Part shown: positions 35,301-47,500 of the stretch, piece after piece | Layout: every line of letters starts with the position of its first letter | Numbering within the stretch: position 1 is the stretch's first letter | Origin: Antedon bifida | Lineage: Eukaryota > Echinodermata > Crinoidea > Comatulida > Antedonidae | Direction of reading: 5' to 3' | DNA: 64,000 nt | Assembly (NCBI GenBank): GCA_963402885.1 | Contig: OY727093.1 | Span: forward strand, 12,597,501-12,661,500 | Notes under the pieces: generated by a model | Told to the model about the DNA's origin: nothing | What the model saw: only the letters and a program-made list of their open reading frames with translations | Database searches by the model: none | Made by a program: the position numbers and the translations under genes

Positions 35301-36356
35301 ATAAGAGAAAATCAAAAGGTTCATATACCATGAAAAATTACCCAAACAATTAATTTAAAATTATTATATTTACTTTGGAGTCACAAAACTGTGTTTTACA
35401 TAGCTTTTCCGGGTATGTTTGTGCATGTATTTTCAACCCTGTCAAATTTAAATTAAAGTTACTCAATTAAACTTTTGTAAGTTGTTTGTAAGTAGTATCA
35501 GTATTTGGTATGTTTTCTATTATTTTCTGCGATAAATTTTAATTAATACGGCACTACTTCCTTTAGTCCTCAACCTGTGTTCTCACTGTGTTTAATAATA
35601 TGGACGAGAATTAAAGACAGTGAAGGTTATATTATATTTATAAAAACTTAGTCCTGTAATAAAAAAAAAACAAGGGTATAAATATAATATAACCAAAGAC
35701 AGAATACATTGTTATTTTTATAACATAACCCATATATTAATTCATGTTATTTTAATTATTTATATAATATAACCCATAAATCAAGTAAAATATTCAGCGT
35801 ACAGACACTGCACGATAAACAACCGGTAAATCGATAAATATATTGATTGGATATTTCACTGAAGACAGAATACATCGTTATTTTTATTGTTCCAGTATGA
35901 AAACTTTTATCATTTCTTTTGTTTTCTGTAGATAAACTGTATATTTATCATTTATCTATTTATCGTCGTTCATTCTCGTGCTAGTACAAATAAGTTATTG
36001 GTGATGATAAAAATGTCATCGATAAAACGGCGTTCCATACAAACTTATCAAAATCATCCTTCTATTCAAAAGAAATATGTACGCCGCGCACGTGATATAA
36101 GTATCAAAATCTAAGCTATTAAAAAGTAAATGTGTATATAGACTCACAAATGTGTTGTGTTTTCAGGTATTCCAGCAGGTAAATGAACAAGCCCACGTCC
36201 ATTGCAATTGACTTTGAACCAATTGGTGTCGGGCGGAGATTCACAGATACACAGCAAACTGTCATCATTATTATTGTGCAGACAACCCGAGTATGCATGG
36301 CAACACACGACGAAGCTATAGAAAAAAATAAAAGTAAACGAAGAACGTAAAAACAT
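24013..36356 (-). CDS. LRR / Cys-rich / multi-pass membrane receptor, copy B (18 exons, 1133 aa)
   Basis: Exons in transcript order: 36356-36148, 35237-35166, 33983-33924, 33639-33571, 33417-33349, 32597-32526, 31369-31295, 31011-30940, 30096-30025, 29929-29858, 29621-29565, 29065-28919, 28259-28191, 27650-27582, 27307-27236, 27029-26970, 26593-26412, 25916-24013. All borders are GT-AG, and the sum closes to 1133 codons plus stop. Architecture as in copy A: signal peptide 1-21, LRR cap, about 16 LRRs to residue ~438, Cys-rich stalk, multi-pass module and a complete 68-residue tail. The variable residues relative to A and C cluster in exons 7-12 and 14, for example exon 10 (RLHSNQIGDIHPEAFKDLT). 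B is the best candidate for a fully functional member. Confidence 0.88.
25974..26240. repeat. Composite repeat in intron 17 of copy B
   Basis: A satellite-unit fragment (to about 26050) is followed by a piece of the repeat that carries the 'atctccattgagatccagcc' block, in the opposite orientation to 13140-13340, and by a tRNA-Pro-like half. This insertion is absent from the same introns of A and C. Confidence 0.6.
26196..26221 (+). pseudogene. 5' half of a tRNA-Pro-like sequence
   Basis: The sequence GGCTCTGTGGTCTAGTGG and its next 8 bases resemble the acceptor/D-arm half of tRNA-Pro, with an intact A box. It then runs into a TA repeat, and the 3' half is missing. Probably the head of a tRNA-derived repeat. 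Confidence 0.45.
26306..26396. repeat. (ATT)n microsatellite beside exon 17 of copy B
   Basis: TCATCATCG triplets pass into an almost pure ATT run ending 16 bp from the exon-17 donor. Its reverse reads AAT, so frame finders report poly-Asn here, which is not coding. Confidence 0.9.
26762..26882. mobile_element. MITE with GCTTGGTTCCCACTAG termini (copy B intron 16)
   Basis: Same element and same intron position as 7507-7630, with one change in the right terminus (TGGAAACC). Confidence 0.8.
30280..30575 (+). repeat. Single satellite unit in intron 8 of copy B
   Basis: One copy of the unit that is tandem in A, from 'aaaaattctgaaagatgagg' to a TA microsatellite near 30571. It represents the pre-expansion state. 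Confidence 0.85.
30413..30460 (+). pseudogene. tRNA-like gene lacking its anticodon arm
   Basis: Acceptor, A box TGGTCTAATGG, T arm and terminator T-run are kept, but about 22 bp covering the anticodon arm are deleted, and two acceptor bases are lost. Homologous to the four intact units of copy A. Confidence 0.75.
31735..32480. other. ~745-bp copy-B-specific insertion in intron 6
   Basis: Copies A and C pass directly from 'ttttgctttgcaatatt' to the 'aaaaaaacaataata' run, while B holds this extra stretch. No ORF, long inverted repeat or known tail is obvious. A non-coding mobile element or a retroposed transcript are both possible. Confidence 0.5.
32770..33285. repeat. Long 12-bp minisatellite in intron 5 of copy B
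   Basis: About 40 imperfect units of (A/G)TC(A/G)TCTTTGTA type. It is the longest of the three paralogous arrays. Frames of 190 codons (minus, TITK repeats) and 112 codons (plus, I/V/F-rich) are by-products of a period that is a multiple of three. Confidence 0.92.
36148..36356 (-). CDS. Copy B exon 1: signal peptide and LRR N-terminal cap
   Basis: ATG at 36356, donor GTGAGT after 36148. Reads MFLRSSFTFIFFYSFVVCC and then the four-Cys cap ending IPENTTHL. One core change from A is LPAG for LPAA. Confidence 0.85.
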
Positions 36357-36639
36357 TTTCTACGTTTAGTACTGATCGCGGCCAGCATGCAGTAATATAC
36401 TTAATCTGGATATCCAGCTATTACGATTCAAATAGAATAGTGATCTGATGCAGGAAATAAAATAAAATTACATATTACTCCCTTCTACCTTATTAATATT
36501 TTTCAATGAATGAATATGACAGCCTATTTTGTAACTCCTTTTCAGTTCCATTGTTGTAATCCAGTGGCGGATCTAGTGGGAGGGTATTAATTAATGTAAA
36601 TAGATGGTATTGATACAGTTGAGTAACCGCAGCGTTCCA

Positions 36640-37060
36640 TTTTTTATGTACGTCGGAAGGCTATACCGTAAATCTTTTAATAGTAACCAACACTCTAATA
36701 GTAACCCTCCTTCTAATAGTAACCAACCTTATAAGTCAATCTATAATAATAATCCACTACTCTAATAGTAACCCATGGGGTTAATATTAGAGTCACAAAA
36801 ACTATTGACAAAATTACATTATGAATTGAAGACTGGTCGTTTATGATGCAGCCGTATTTTGAAAATAAGGAGATAATGCATGTTGATCTCGGGAGTGGGG
36901 GAGGATTGAGTGTTTTTGAGTTTATAAAATAAAGTTAGAGTTCAAACTAATTTGTTTATTCGTACTGTTTTATTATTGTGCTATGATTTGCTGACCTGAA
37001 TAGGTGGGTTACTATTGCCTAATTTAAGATTAGTAATAGTAACCCACCACTCTAATAGTA
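36640..37060. repeat. CTAATAGTAACC short repeats
   Basis: The phrase (C/T)TAATAGTAACC recurs at least six times (about 36680-36770 and again at 37025-37060), with other sequence between. Preceded by a block (36622-36665) that also occurs at 39361-39404. No coding sense; a decayed mobile element is likely. Confidence 0.6.
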
Positions 37061-37387
37061 AACAAACAAACAGCGAAGAATGTATCGAGTTATTCACGAA
37101 CGAGTTTACAAATTTTTTGGGAGGGAGACATGCATCCGATTATGGTTATCAGACGACCGGGACATGGATATGGATGGATATAAATATGATTTACCCACAA
37201 AAGTGTACATGCAGAAATTAACCAGACGTTAATTACAAACCATTATGTATAATTGAAACAGACTTTTTTTAATTTGCTTTTTATTTTACTGCAATAAGAA
37301 TGACAGAGAACATTATTGAAAATATAATTTCAAACTGTTTCCACTTTTGGCAGTCAACTGTTACTGCTTTGATGTTTATTTGTTTGG

Positions 37388-37490
37388 CACGATCGTCTCT
37401 GGTCCCGATCGTCTTAAAATCTTGTTCGGCCCGATCGTCTCACGCTTTGGGCCTGATAGTCTTACAATGTTGTCCCGATCGTCTGTTTTT
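37388..37490. repeat. CCCGATCGTCT short repeats, first cluster
   Basis: GATCGTCT occurs four times, spaced about 30-55 bp, with CACGCTTTGGGCCTGATAG between. The same composite recurs at 40638-40715 in the duplicated spacer. Confidence 0.65.
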
Positions 37491-37655
37491 TGGGTATATA
37501 TGCAATATATTAATAGGTACTAATAACCGTATTTACAAATGAAAAATGGAGGGACCAAATGGAGTATATTCTCCCCTCGTCAAACATTACTTATTTACAA
37601 TCCTGGTGACGCCCATTGCATCACGATTAATACATACAAGCTAATGTGCATTTTA

Positions 37656-37905
37656 ACTCACAAATTTGTTGTGTTTACGGTAATTCCAACAGGTAGGCCT
37701 AAGTGAAAAAGCCCACGTCAACTACAAATGACTTTTATAACCAATATCTGTGTTTGTACATACACAAAACGTGATCTCAGCTTAGCGTTCATGCAACCAA
37801 TCAACCAATGCAAAAATAACATAGCTACAAGAAAAAAAGAAAAGTAAACAAATATCGTAAACAAATGTTTGTAACAGACTCTGCAGTAATGTTATACTTC
37901 TACGA
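37656..37905 (-). pseudogene. Decayed exon-1 copy (spacer between B and X)
   Basis: Same relic as at 21884-22098, with the donor ACTCAC retained on the plus strand. Frame destroyed by indels. Confidence 0.65.
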
Positions 37906-38349
37906 CTAATTTTATTGGTTTTGTCGCCTAATAATGTCAGAGATCAGTGTTGGAAATATACATGAAACATATTTACTTCCTTCTTCCTTATTTTAATAAA
38001 AAATAATGACAATAGGCCTTTACATTCCACTAAAAGCAGTGCTCTGCAGAGATTAATTGTGGAATTGCAATCAGTTTACAGTATAAACAAATCTATCTAA
38101 AGTAAAATTAGATAGGCCTACACTTAACACAAACATACCTCTATAGCAGCACCAAAAACAAATTAGTTGTTCTATCTGTCACTTTATCTGTCTTTCTGTA
38201 CCCTTTCACATCTGCTTGGCACTCATTTAAATTATTTGAATATATCACAAACAAACATCAGTGGCTTCTCATGATTGGGGCATAACACACCGAGCAGTCT
38301 TATAGATATTGATGTTAATTTTTGTTACACCCACAAATTAAAAAAAAAT

Positions 38350-38973
38350 CCTATTACCTAACATAGACTTACTATACATTAAGCAGATTCAACATTATTG
38401 TTTTGATTAATAGGCAAAACATACAAGGAAATGACTTCATTGGAAAAGAAGTAATCTTAGTATTTGGGGAAATCTCCTGAAATTGTTCACAATAACAACA
38501 GATTAAATAAAATACTGTCCAGATAACAATGAACATTTCGTAGACTACTACAATTGTTTATAATACAAAACCAAAACCACACTGTACAATATATTGCTTA
38601 AAGGTTTAAAATGGTATTTCCAGATTTAATATTAAACAATTTGCTTATGTCAACATTATAGCTCAAAAGCGTTTAAAACTGAGGTTTTTGTTGAGACAAT
38701 ACCACGATGATACACAACACGATTTATTAAAATAACATCTCACATCTTGATCATGATAATCTGAATATATAATTTTAACATCGAATCTATCTTGGGATAA
38801 ATATTTTACTAACAACTTATATTCACGATATTACTGAACTTGTTTTAGTGTGTTTAATTAGCATATTACGGTGCCGCCAACGGAACCATTAAATGACGGT
38901 AGGTATCCTCTAGTGAAATTAAAATACAGTAATTGTGTTTATTTAGGTAAACACAGATTAACGATAGATTGAT
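38350..38973 (-). other. 3' flank block of lost copy X
   Basis: Nearly identical to the 3' flanks of copies A and C, including the AATAAA site (38938-38943), but no stop-codon region or tail follows. Confidence 0.75.
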
Positions 38974-39099
38974 AAACCTATTACATACAGCAATGAAACA
39001 AACACGATGTTTTTGTTAGTATTGTACATCGAACCATTGTTATCTTCCAAATTCATAATAGAATAGTCGGACGTAAGTATTTTCTTTGTATAAGTGTAT
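38974..39099 (-). pseudogene. Remnant X: 126-bp shard of exon 18
   Basis: Aligns with the part of exon 18 around the NIVFVSLLYVIGFP segment of A-C (B positions about 24706-24830). It is joined directly to the 3' flank block by a deletion of about 0.7 kb of exon 18, and the rest of the gene upstream is gone. It proves that a further gene copy once stood between B and C. Confidence 0.8.
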
Positions 39100-39438
39100 A
39101 AGTTTCAATGTGAAAGCACGTCTAGGGGAATCCCCGAAAAAAGCACACTTTGTGTTAGAAGGCAAATTCAATGCTTATTATAGCTCTACCTATATTTATT
39201 ACATATATTATTTACAGCAATTTGTTGAGGAAATTAAATATATAGAAAAAATAATCGGATGCTATAATGTAAACTACAGTACATGATACTATAGATATTA
39301 TATAGTGTAATATATTAATATTCTATATTCTATATTTCATAGCCACACATAAATACTGTAGGTAACCGCAGCGTTTCATTTTTTATGTACGTCGGAAGGC
39401 TATATTCTTTATGCATGCTGACTGCCGTGATCTAAAGT

Positions 39439-39640
39439 GTGGTTCCCACTAGAACGCAACGCAGCGACGTATTGACGCAAAGTGCTGTATTGCGCAATCA
39501 CAAGTGGGAATTGACGACGCAATAGTGCTGCACATCGCAGGTTTGATTTCACGCAGGCAGGGGCAAACACAATTATTAGAAGGGCATTATCTTACGTTGC
39601 GTAGATTGCGTTACGTTGCGTCGCTATTGGGAACCAAGCT
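39439..39640. mobile_element. MITE of the GGTTCCCACTAG family, cluster member 1
   Basis: Termini GGTTCCCACTAG and TTGGGAACC enclose GCAACGCA-type subterminal motifs and a core from 'gacgcaa' to 'ttgcgtaga'. About 200 bp, longer than the intron-16 version. No coding capacity. Confidence 0.75.
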
Positions 39641-39814
39641 TAAACAATATAGGTACGCGGTTGTCTGGCGGTGTCCTTCGTACGAATCGTTCGTGCTCCA
39701 GCTCGCTGTATGAATACGATACACGCGTTACATCCAAGGATTTCAGGTGAAAATCGGCTATTCATTTGCAACTCTTTAAAATTTACAGACACGTATCGCT
39801 CAACGTACGCTTAA

Positions 39815-39991
39815 GCTTGGTTCCCACTAGAACGTAACGCAAGGACGTAAACGCAACGCAGGCGTTTTAACCAATGACAAGCGAAGTTATAGACAGTTAG
39901 CAATCACAAGCGAATAAGCCATCGCTTGTGATTGGTCAATTCACTTGCGTTGCGTTACGTCCTTGCGTTGCGTCGCTAGTGGGAACCACGC
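39815..39991. mobile_element. MITE of the same family, cluster member 2
   Basis: GCTTGGTTCCCACTAG at the left, CTAGTGGGAACCACGC at the right, preceded by CTTAA and followed by TTTAA. The core has 'caatcacaagcgaa', like the intron-16 copies. Confidence 0.8.
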
Positions 39992-39996
39992 TTTAA

Positions 39997-40194
39997 GCTT
40001 TGTTCCCACTAGCGACGCAACCTACGCAACGTAAGAAAATGCTATTCCAATAATTGTGTTTGCCGCCGCCTGCGTGAAATCAAACCTGTGATGTTTGCAG
40101 CGCTGTTGCGTCGTCGGTTCCCACCTGCTGTGATTACGCAATACAGCACTTTGTGTCAATACGTCACTGCGTTGCGTTCTAGTGGGAACCACGC
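39997..40194. mobile_element. MITE of the same family, cluster member 3
   Basis: Starts 6 bp after the previous copy; termini TTCCCACTAG and CTAGTGGGAACCACGC. Its core is inverted relative to member 1. Confidence 0.8.
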
Positions 40195-40257
40195 TTTGTA
40201 CAGCGAAGAAGGTATCGAGTTATTCACAAACGAGTTTACGATTTTTTCAATTTAATC

Positions 40258-40411
40258 GTGGTTCCCACTAGCGACGCAACGTAACGCAACCTACGCAACG
40301 TAAGAACATTCCCTTCCAATAATTGTGTTTGCCCCCGCCTGCGTGAAATCAAACCTGCGATGTTTGCAGCACTGTTGCATCGTCGATTCCCACGTTCTAA
40401 TGGGAACCACG
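40258..40411. mobile_element. MITE of the same family, cluster member 4
   Basis: Termini GTGGTTCCCACTAG and the degenerate TAATGGGAACCACG. Flanked on both sides by copies of a 'cagcgaagaa(g/t)gtatcga' stretch (40201 and 40422). Confidence 0.7.
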
Positions 40412-40637
40412 TTTTATATACAGCGAAGAATGTATCGATTTATTCAAGAACGAGTTTACGAATTTTTCAATTTACGAATAACCTTTTGTACTGTGGGGTA
40501 CGTATTTGGAGGATTTTCAGAGATGGGGTGAGGTATTGGGCATGTCAGGGTTGGGGGTTTGCAGTCGGTTAAGGGGGGTTCGCTGTAAAGGGGGGGTTCG
40601 CCCGAACCATAAAAACCTCCCCCTGGCTACGGGCCTG

Positions 40638-40715
40638 GGCCCGATCGTCTCACGCTTTAGGCCTGATAGTCTTACAATGGGCCCGATCGTCCGTTGTCCC
40701 GATCGTCTGTTTCCC
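40638..40715. repeat. CCCGATCGTCT short repeats, second cluster
   Basis: Duplicate of the cluster at 37388-37490, with one GATCGTCC variant. Confidence 0.65.
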
Positions 40716-40875
40716 GTTGGGTATAACAATAGGTAGGTACTAATAACCGTATTTACAAATGAAAAATGGAGGGACCAAATGGAGTATATTCTCCCCTCGT
40801 CGAACATTACTTATTTACAATCCTGGTGACGTCCATTGCATCACGATTAATACATACAAGCTAATGTGCATTTTA

Positions 40876-41225
40876 ACTCACAAATTTGTTGTTTTTACGG
40901 TAATTCCAACAGGTAGGCCTAAGTAAACAAGGCCAACAGCCATACGTCGCGTGTTAAAACGCATAGTGATACCAGACCGACCGACCGACCGACCGACATA
41001 GTGAACTAGAGTCGCGTCCACGCGACTAAAAAGCCCACGTCAACTACAAATGACTTTTATAACCAATATCTGTGTTCGTACATACACAGAACGTGATCTC
41101 AGCTTAGCGTTCATGCAACCAATCAACCAATGCAAAAATAACATAGCTACAAGAAAAAAAGAAAAGTAAACAAATATCGTAAACAAATGTTTGTAACAGA
41201 CTCTGCAGTAATGTTATACTTCTAC
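40876..41225 (-). pseudogene. Decayed exon-1 copy (spacer between X and C), interrupted
   Basis: Same relic as at 37656, but split by the short Helentron-like element at 40928-41030. Confidence 0.65.
40928..41030 (+). mobile_element. Second Helentron-type short element (about 103 bp)
   Basis: CAAGGCCAACAGCCA start, (GACC)n core (40974-40997), hairpin GTCGCGTCCACGCGAC and CTAA end. The spacer at 37690 shows the empty site. Shorter core than the copy at 20773. Confidence 0.6.
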
Positions 41226-42236
41226 GACTAATTGTATTGGTTTTGTCGCCTCATAATGTCAGAGATCAGTGTTGGAATTATACATGAAACATATTTACTT
41301 ACTTGTTCCATATTTTAATAAAAATAATGACAATATGCCTACATTCCACTAAAAGCAGTGCACTGCAGAGATGAATTGTGAAATTGCAATCAATTTACAA
41401 TATAAACAAATCTATCTAAAGTAAAATTGGATAGGCCTACACTTAACACAAACATACCTCTATAGCAGCACCAAAAACAAATTAATTGTTCCATCTGTCA
41501 CTTTATCTATCTTTCTGTACCCTTTCAAATCTGCTTGGCGCTCATTTAAATTATTTGAATATATCACAAACAAACATCAGTGGCTTCTCATGATTGGGGC
41601 ATAACACACTGAGCAGTCTTATAGATATTGATGTTAATTTTTTGTTACACCCACAAATTAAAATAAAATCCTACTAACTAACATAGACTTACTATACTAC
41701 TATACTATAGATTCAACATTATTGCTTTGATTGATAGGCAAAACATACAAGGAAATGACTTCATTGGTAAAGAAGTAATCTTAGTATTTGTGGAAATCTC
41801 CTGAAATTTTTCACAATAACATACAATAACAGAACATTTTGTAGACTACTACAATTGTTTATAATAAAAACCAAAACCACACTGTACAATATATTGCTTA
41901 AAGGGTTAAAATGGTATTTACAGAGATCATATTAAACAACTTGCTTATGTCAACATTATAGCTCAAACGCGTTTAAAACTGAGGTTTTTGTTGAGACAAT
42001 ACCAAGATGATACATAACACGATTTAATAAAATAACATCTCACATCTTCATCATGATAATCTGAATATATAATTTTAACATCGAATCTATCTCGGGATAA
42101 ATATTTTAATAACAAGTTATATTCACGATATTACTGAACTTGTTTTAGTGTGTTTAATTAGAATAGCATATTACGGTGCGACGGAACCATTAGATGACGG
42201 AAGGTATCCTAGTGAAATTAATATACAGTAATTGTG

Positions 42237-42242
42237 TTTATT
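42237..42242 (-). promoter_or_regulatory. Candidate poly(A) signal of copy C
   Basis: AATAAA on the minus strand about 55 bases after the copy C stop codon; conserved with A and B. Confidence 0.5.
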
Positions 42243-42294
42243 TAGGTAAACACAGCTTAACGATAGATTGATAATCTACATTTTAAAGTCCTGA

Positions 42295-44198
42295 TTATAT
42301 GCCATCACTTGACGAAGCGTTCAATAGAACGATCTGTGAAGAACTCTCATGATTATACTCCGAATCTGGAACAATCTGGTGTGTCCATCCTTCACAAATA
42401 CTCTCTTTAACTTTCTTCAGTAAATCAGCTGCATAAGGTAAATGATATACAAAGTAAGTATTATTACAGTTATACACATAACGGCCTACATGTTGAATAT
42501 AGACTAAAGTAATTAATGAAAACTTACAAAAGACTAACACTAAGATGGACAGGTTAAGCATCAGTAGAATAAACGGTGTGATTTCATGAAGAAGAATAAT
42601 TGAATCATCTGTCGTGTATAAAGAATCATCCATGTCAATAATTGTACCAATCGATAAGTTAACAATTATGAAGATCAGTGTCAACAACTGAAATCTTTGA
42701 TCCGATTTTTCCTTCATTGGCTCAAGATAAAGATGTAATGCAATAAGAATAACAGTTACGAACAAAGAATAAGACATGTTTGATGCTTCGTCATCTTTGA
42801 AGTTAGCGATAAGAGAAAGAATTGCTTTATTGTACATCTCAAATACTTCCCAGTACCAAAACCGTGAGTTGTATTGCCTACAGAAGAACTTTAATCCCAC
42901 AATTTCTGGTCGCACACCATTAATATCTTCGCTATGTGAGGCATTGCGTTTATATTTCCAATACAAAACAGCAACAACTGCAATAGGAAAACCTATTACA
43001 TACAGCAATGAAACAAACACGATGTTTTTGTTAGTATTGTACGTCGAACCATTGTTATCTTCCACATTCATAATAGAATAGTCGGACATAAGTATTTTCT
43101 TTGTATAATTGTGATTATCATCTGATGTAACATCAAATGTACGAATCGACCACGGACCTACGGCCATGATATTTGAGCAGGAATTTGCGTACGTTAAGTA
43201 CATTAACATTATTGTAATTGATAAGCATTTGTCTTTTAAACGATGAGCTGTGTAATCACCACGATATCTATTGATAAGATGTAGCAGCAAGCAAACTGTT
43301 GACGCCAATATCAGGATAGCAAAAGGTGTGGCTATACCAATATACAAAAGTGTATATGCATTCCAAGAACCAGACAAAATACACGCCGGACTGAGAATAT
43401 TAACATATCGAATAATGTCAAGATACTGTAAACTTTGTCCAACCGATTTAAAGTTTTCTGGCCAGTGAATTTCATTTATTTCAGATAGTATACCAAGTAT
43501 CTGATAGAAATTGATAGCTATCTTCATGTGAGTGAAAAAAGAACCCATGCGTGCGATACTATTTCTTTTATCTATCCTCCAAATTATGTATCCAATAACG
43601 GCGATTATTAAGATAATAACAGCAAATAAAATAATCACAATGAAACTCTTCTGACATCTATGACATTCGTTGAACAATTCGTAATAACCTGGTAAACATG
43701 CGCCACATAACCATCCTGTATAACCACTGGAACAATTTGCATCGATACCCCCTACACAACTTTCTGACCGTGGGCACATAAACACAGCAGGTAATAATCC
43801 ATCGTAAATTGCATTTTTCAAAGCATCAGGATTATGTTCATTAAATCTTTTGCTAACTAACTGCGTAATAAAATCATTGTACTTGTCTTTACTTTCTGAA
43901 TCAAAGCCCCAAAACCACCAGTAGCCCGGTAGCAATTGTTGAAAGTCACGTGTACAATCGACACCTTCTGGACAAGGTTTGCATTCACCGAATCGATCAA
44001 CACGATGAAAGTTATCAAGGCAATAACAAGCATTGAGATATGCTAATTGGTCAGTGTTTGTTCCAGACGGACATGTTTGACAATCACCAATCGTACTAGC
44101 ACCAGCACTGGCTGTGAAACTGCCCACTGGACATCTTTTGCTGTTGTTAAGCCAACTGCCTTCCTCACTCATTCCCAACTCATCGTTGTAAAATCCTC
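42295..44198 (-). CDS. Copy C exon 18: Cys-rich stalk, multi-pass module and full tail
   Basis: Encodes residues 495-1128. Compared with B, changes gather in the extracellular stalk (ECKPCPEGVDC; SKRFNEHNPDA) and the loop after the fourth hydrophobic segment. The membrane segments are almost constant. One change in the last membrane segment is VFCKFS for VFGKFS. The tail ends SSSDGI as in B. The in-frame donor motif GTAAGT is kept (42522-42527). Confidence 0.88.
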
Positions 44199-44475
44199 CT
44201 GAAAATATACAATCTTACTGTAATTAAATATTATTTTGTTCCAAATATGTCATATTCTTTTTCTCATTCTCACAGATTTCCTCATCTTATCGTTTCAAAT
44301 TAATTAATACATGTTCAGTATATCATCTCTTTTATATGAAGGTTAAATAAAAACTTTACAATACCAATCTAACAATAACATTTAAAACAAGCAAATGTTA
44401 ATTTCATCGTCGCCGTCGCCGCCGTCGTCGTCATTATTATCATCGTAATCATCGTCGTCATCATCGTCGTCATCG

Positions 44476-44521
<46 letters not shown>

Positions 44522-47500
44522 TATTAATATTATTATTATTATTATTATTATAAATTCTTTTTTGATTTAACAAATCACCTGGTGGACAAGCATAGCATAC
44601 TGGTTTCACCTTCTCGCCAGCATGGCGTAACTGATAATGTCCCTGCTTACAAGGCTCACATATACCTTTAGTTTTGTTGCATACCATACCATAGTTTATG
44701 TTAGTAAAATTAAAAAAGTCAAATATGATCTTAGTTTTATTTGTTAAACAATTACTGAAAAAAAAACAAACAAAGACACTGAATTAATTAAAGAGGAATA
44801 TATTTGTGTATTATATTATTACAGTAGTATAAGCGTAATATCTGGCCCAGGTACGGCCAAACCCTTCTCAAATCTAGTTTAAACCAAATGATATCATTAT
44901 AGTATATGGCAGATACTTACATAAATTGCTTGGTTTCTACTAGGAATATTTGACCAATCACAAGTGATAGATTATTGTGGCTTGTGACTGGTCAACTCGC
45001 TAGCGTTGCGTCGTCTACGTCTTTGCGTTGCGTCTCTAGTGGGAACCAAGCTTTAAATAGATATCAAAGGATGTTTAGGATGGGAGATGGAAAAGTACAC
45101 AAATCCCAAAAGATAATTTTTTAATTCAGATATCAAATGTATTTACACTACTGTATTTTCGGACATAGTTGATGGAATTTTCGTCAATTGTCCACAGTCC
45201 AAGTAACTGAAAAAAGAATACTAGTATTGATGCGTATACAAATTAATATTGTAAAAATTTGATGTAGGCTTTCAATTGTAATAATTTAAATACATTATTT
45301 TATGCCATAACTTACACCCACCAAACAATAAAACAGTTAATATTTAATTTTTCCATGACGCAATCAATCAATTTATCGTCCATAGTTTATTTTGTCTAAA
45401 TTACTTACACAATTGAATCATTTGACATGTTAGAAAAGCTTTTCTCTTCGATAAAAGTGATTGGATTATTGAACAAGTACCTGATAAATGAACAAAATAA
45501 AAAAACTGTGATGTATTGACAGAATTGTGATGGACCTAATAACGTTACTACGGTGATTGGGTAAAATAACGGAAAAAATCAATATTGCAGTATGGAATGA
45601 ATACACATGTTATATATTACTATACCGGTAGTCTACAAATGGTATAATAATTCTTTTGCTTGTAATATTTAACGTGTAAACGATCAAAGAGTGACGTAAT
45701 CTGAGTTAAAAAAGCGTGTATGAATACAATTTCATTCTACTTACAGGTTTTTCATTACTCCATTTCTAAACGTTCCATTCGTTATAGTTTCCAGCTTATT
45801 TTTTTGTAAATACCTGAGGAGTGACCAACATCTTCTAAGTTTATTTATGGTTTTATTAATACTACTTTTTTTTTAAAACTACATGCTTGATATTATTATA
45901 CACGACTAAATGCTAGTAGGCCTATAAATAAGACATATAACAATATCAACTTCTAGTGAGTCACAAACCTTTACGCGGTTTCTAATTTGATATTTGACTT
46001 AAGTACAAAAAACACATTAGACTTACCCCAAATCTGTATTTATTTCCCTTTTTTAAAATTTTAGTCCACCAGATGTTTCGATTTTTTCTGATTTCAAGCT
46101 TTTACTTTTTTTACACATGAGACGCCACGTGTGTCAAAAGAATTGACCAACCAATATTAGTTTGAAATACTGGTTAGAAATTGGACCAAACTGAATGGAT
46201 AAACAATTCAAACGCTGTAAACATGTCCTACTCAGTACATTATTATTTTTATTTTACTCACATGACTTCAACATCAGTATCATCAAATGCTCCATCTTCA
46301 ATGTACGAAATTTCATTATGGTCAAGTACTCTAGTAAAAATAAATAATCAAGACAATATAACATTTAACTTCTAAACTATTGACTCTATTTACTAATATT
46401 TTCGTGATCGTCACCGCTGTCACTGTTGTCGCAGCCACCCAGAGGCGTAGGCTGGTTGCTGTCTGGGGGACAGATGCGAAATTTGTAAATGTGGAACCAT
46501 CAAATGGGGCTGAGCTAAAACAAATTTGAAAAACAGAGCTGCTTAGGTCCTTGGAAATTGTACTTACTTAAAATATGAAACGGTTAGGGTTTATGACCAG
46601 CCCCATCATGGTTGGCCGGCTGAGCTAAGACCATTTTTAAAAAAAGAGCTGATGGGTCCTCACTTATATTTAAAAAATGACCGGTCTTGGCCTAAAAAAA
46701 TGGACCCAGCCTACGCCACCGATTAGATTCATTACCATACTCATCATCTTTATTATGATACAAGACAATGATTTTAAATACGGTAGTCATTGAAGTTACG
46801 GATGTGGTTGTCAAATTATCATTTACCGCGACTCCGCAATTCCTTGAATTAATGATGATACTTACAATATATTTAGGTTTTTACAACCTCTAAAACTTGC
46901 TTTTGAAATTGTTTTAATTTTATTCCTATCCAGGTACAAGTATTGAGGAAAATACTTTGATTGAAATAAAGATCCAAGTGAAGAAATGTGATTGTTATCC
47001 AGCTGACTGAAAATAAAATATTATATAAGTTGTTATTTATCATTCTGACATGGATAGGAAATCCGTTTCATTTCTGTAACACTAATATTTATCTGTCCTC
47101 TCGCTTTTCTCATAGGATTAGTATTTAATGTATACGGTAACAATTTTCATTCATTTTCTTCATATAAAAAATGATGATTTTGTTGACTGGAAATATAGAG
47201 GTAAATAAACGTACTTCTGACTGTGGTACATTACTGTACTGTATCAAGACGATTCATTATTAAATAAACACGAGTATGTTTACATTCTAAAAACTTCTGT
47301 GATAAGTATTTATTTAAGTATTGTTTTAAAAAGTATAACGAACTTAGTTACACTTACAGAGATTCAATGATTCGGAGGTTATACAATGCTGAAGGAAACA
47401 CAGTTAAAAAATTGCTATAAACAGACCTTCAAAAGAAAACACAATGCATTATAAAGATCTTCAATTTAATTACTATCTTTTGTAATAACACAACCGTAAA

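Noticed and set aside
40517..40807. 96-codon minus-strand frame and plus-strand frames 40325-40736
   Set aside because: They overlap MITE 4 and the GATCGTCT repeats and have no counterpart kept open in the duplicate spacer at 37300-37542.
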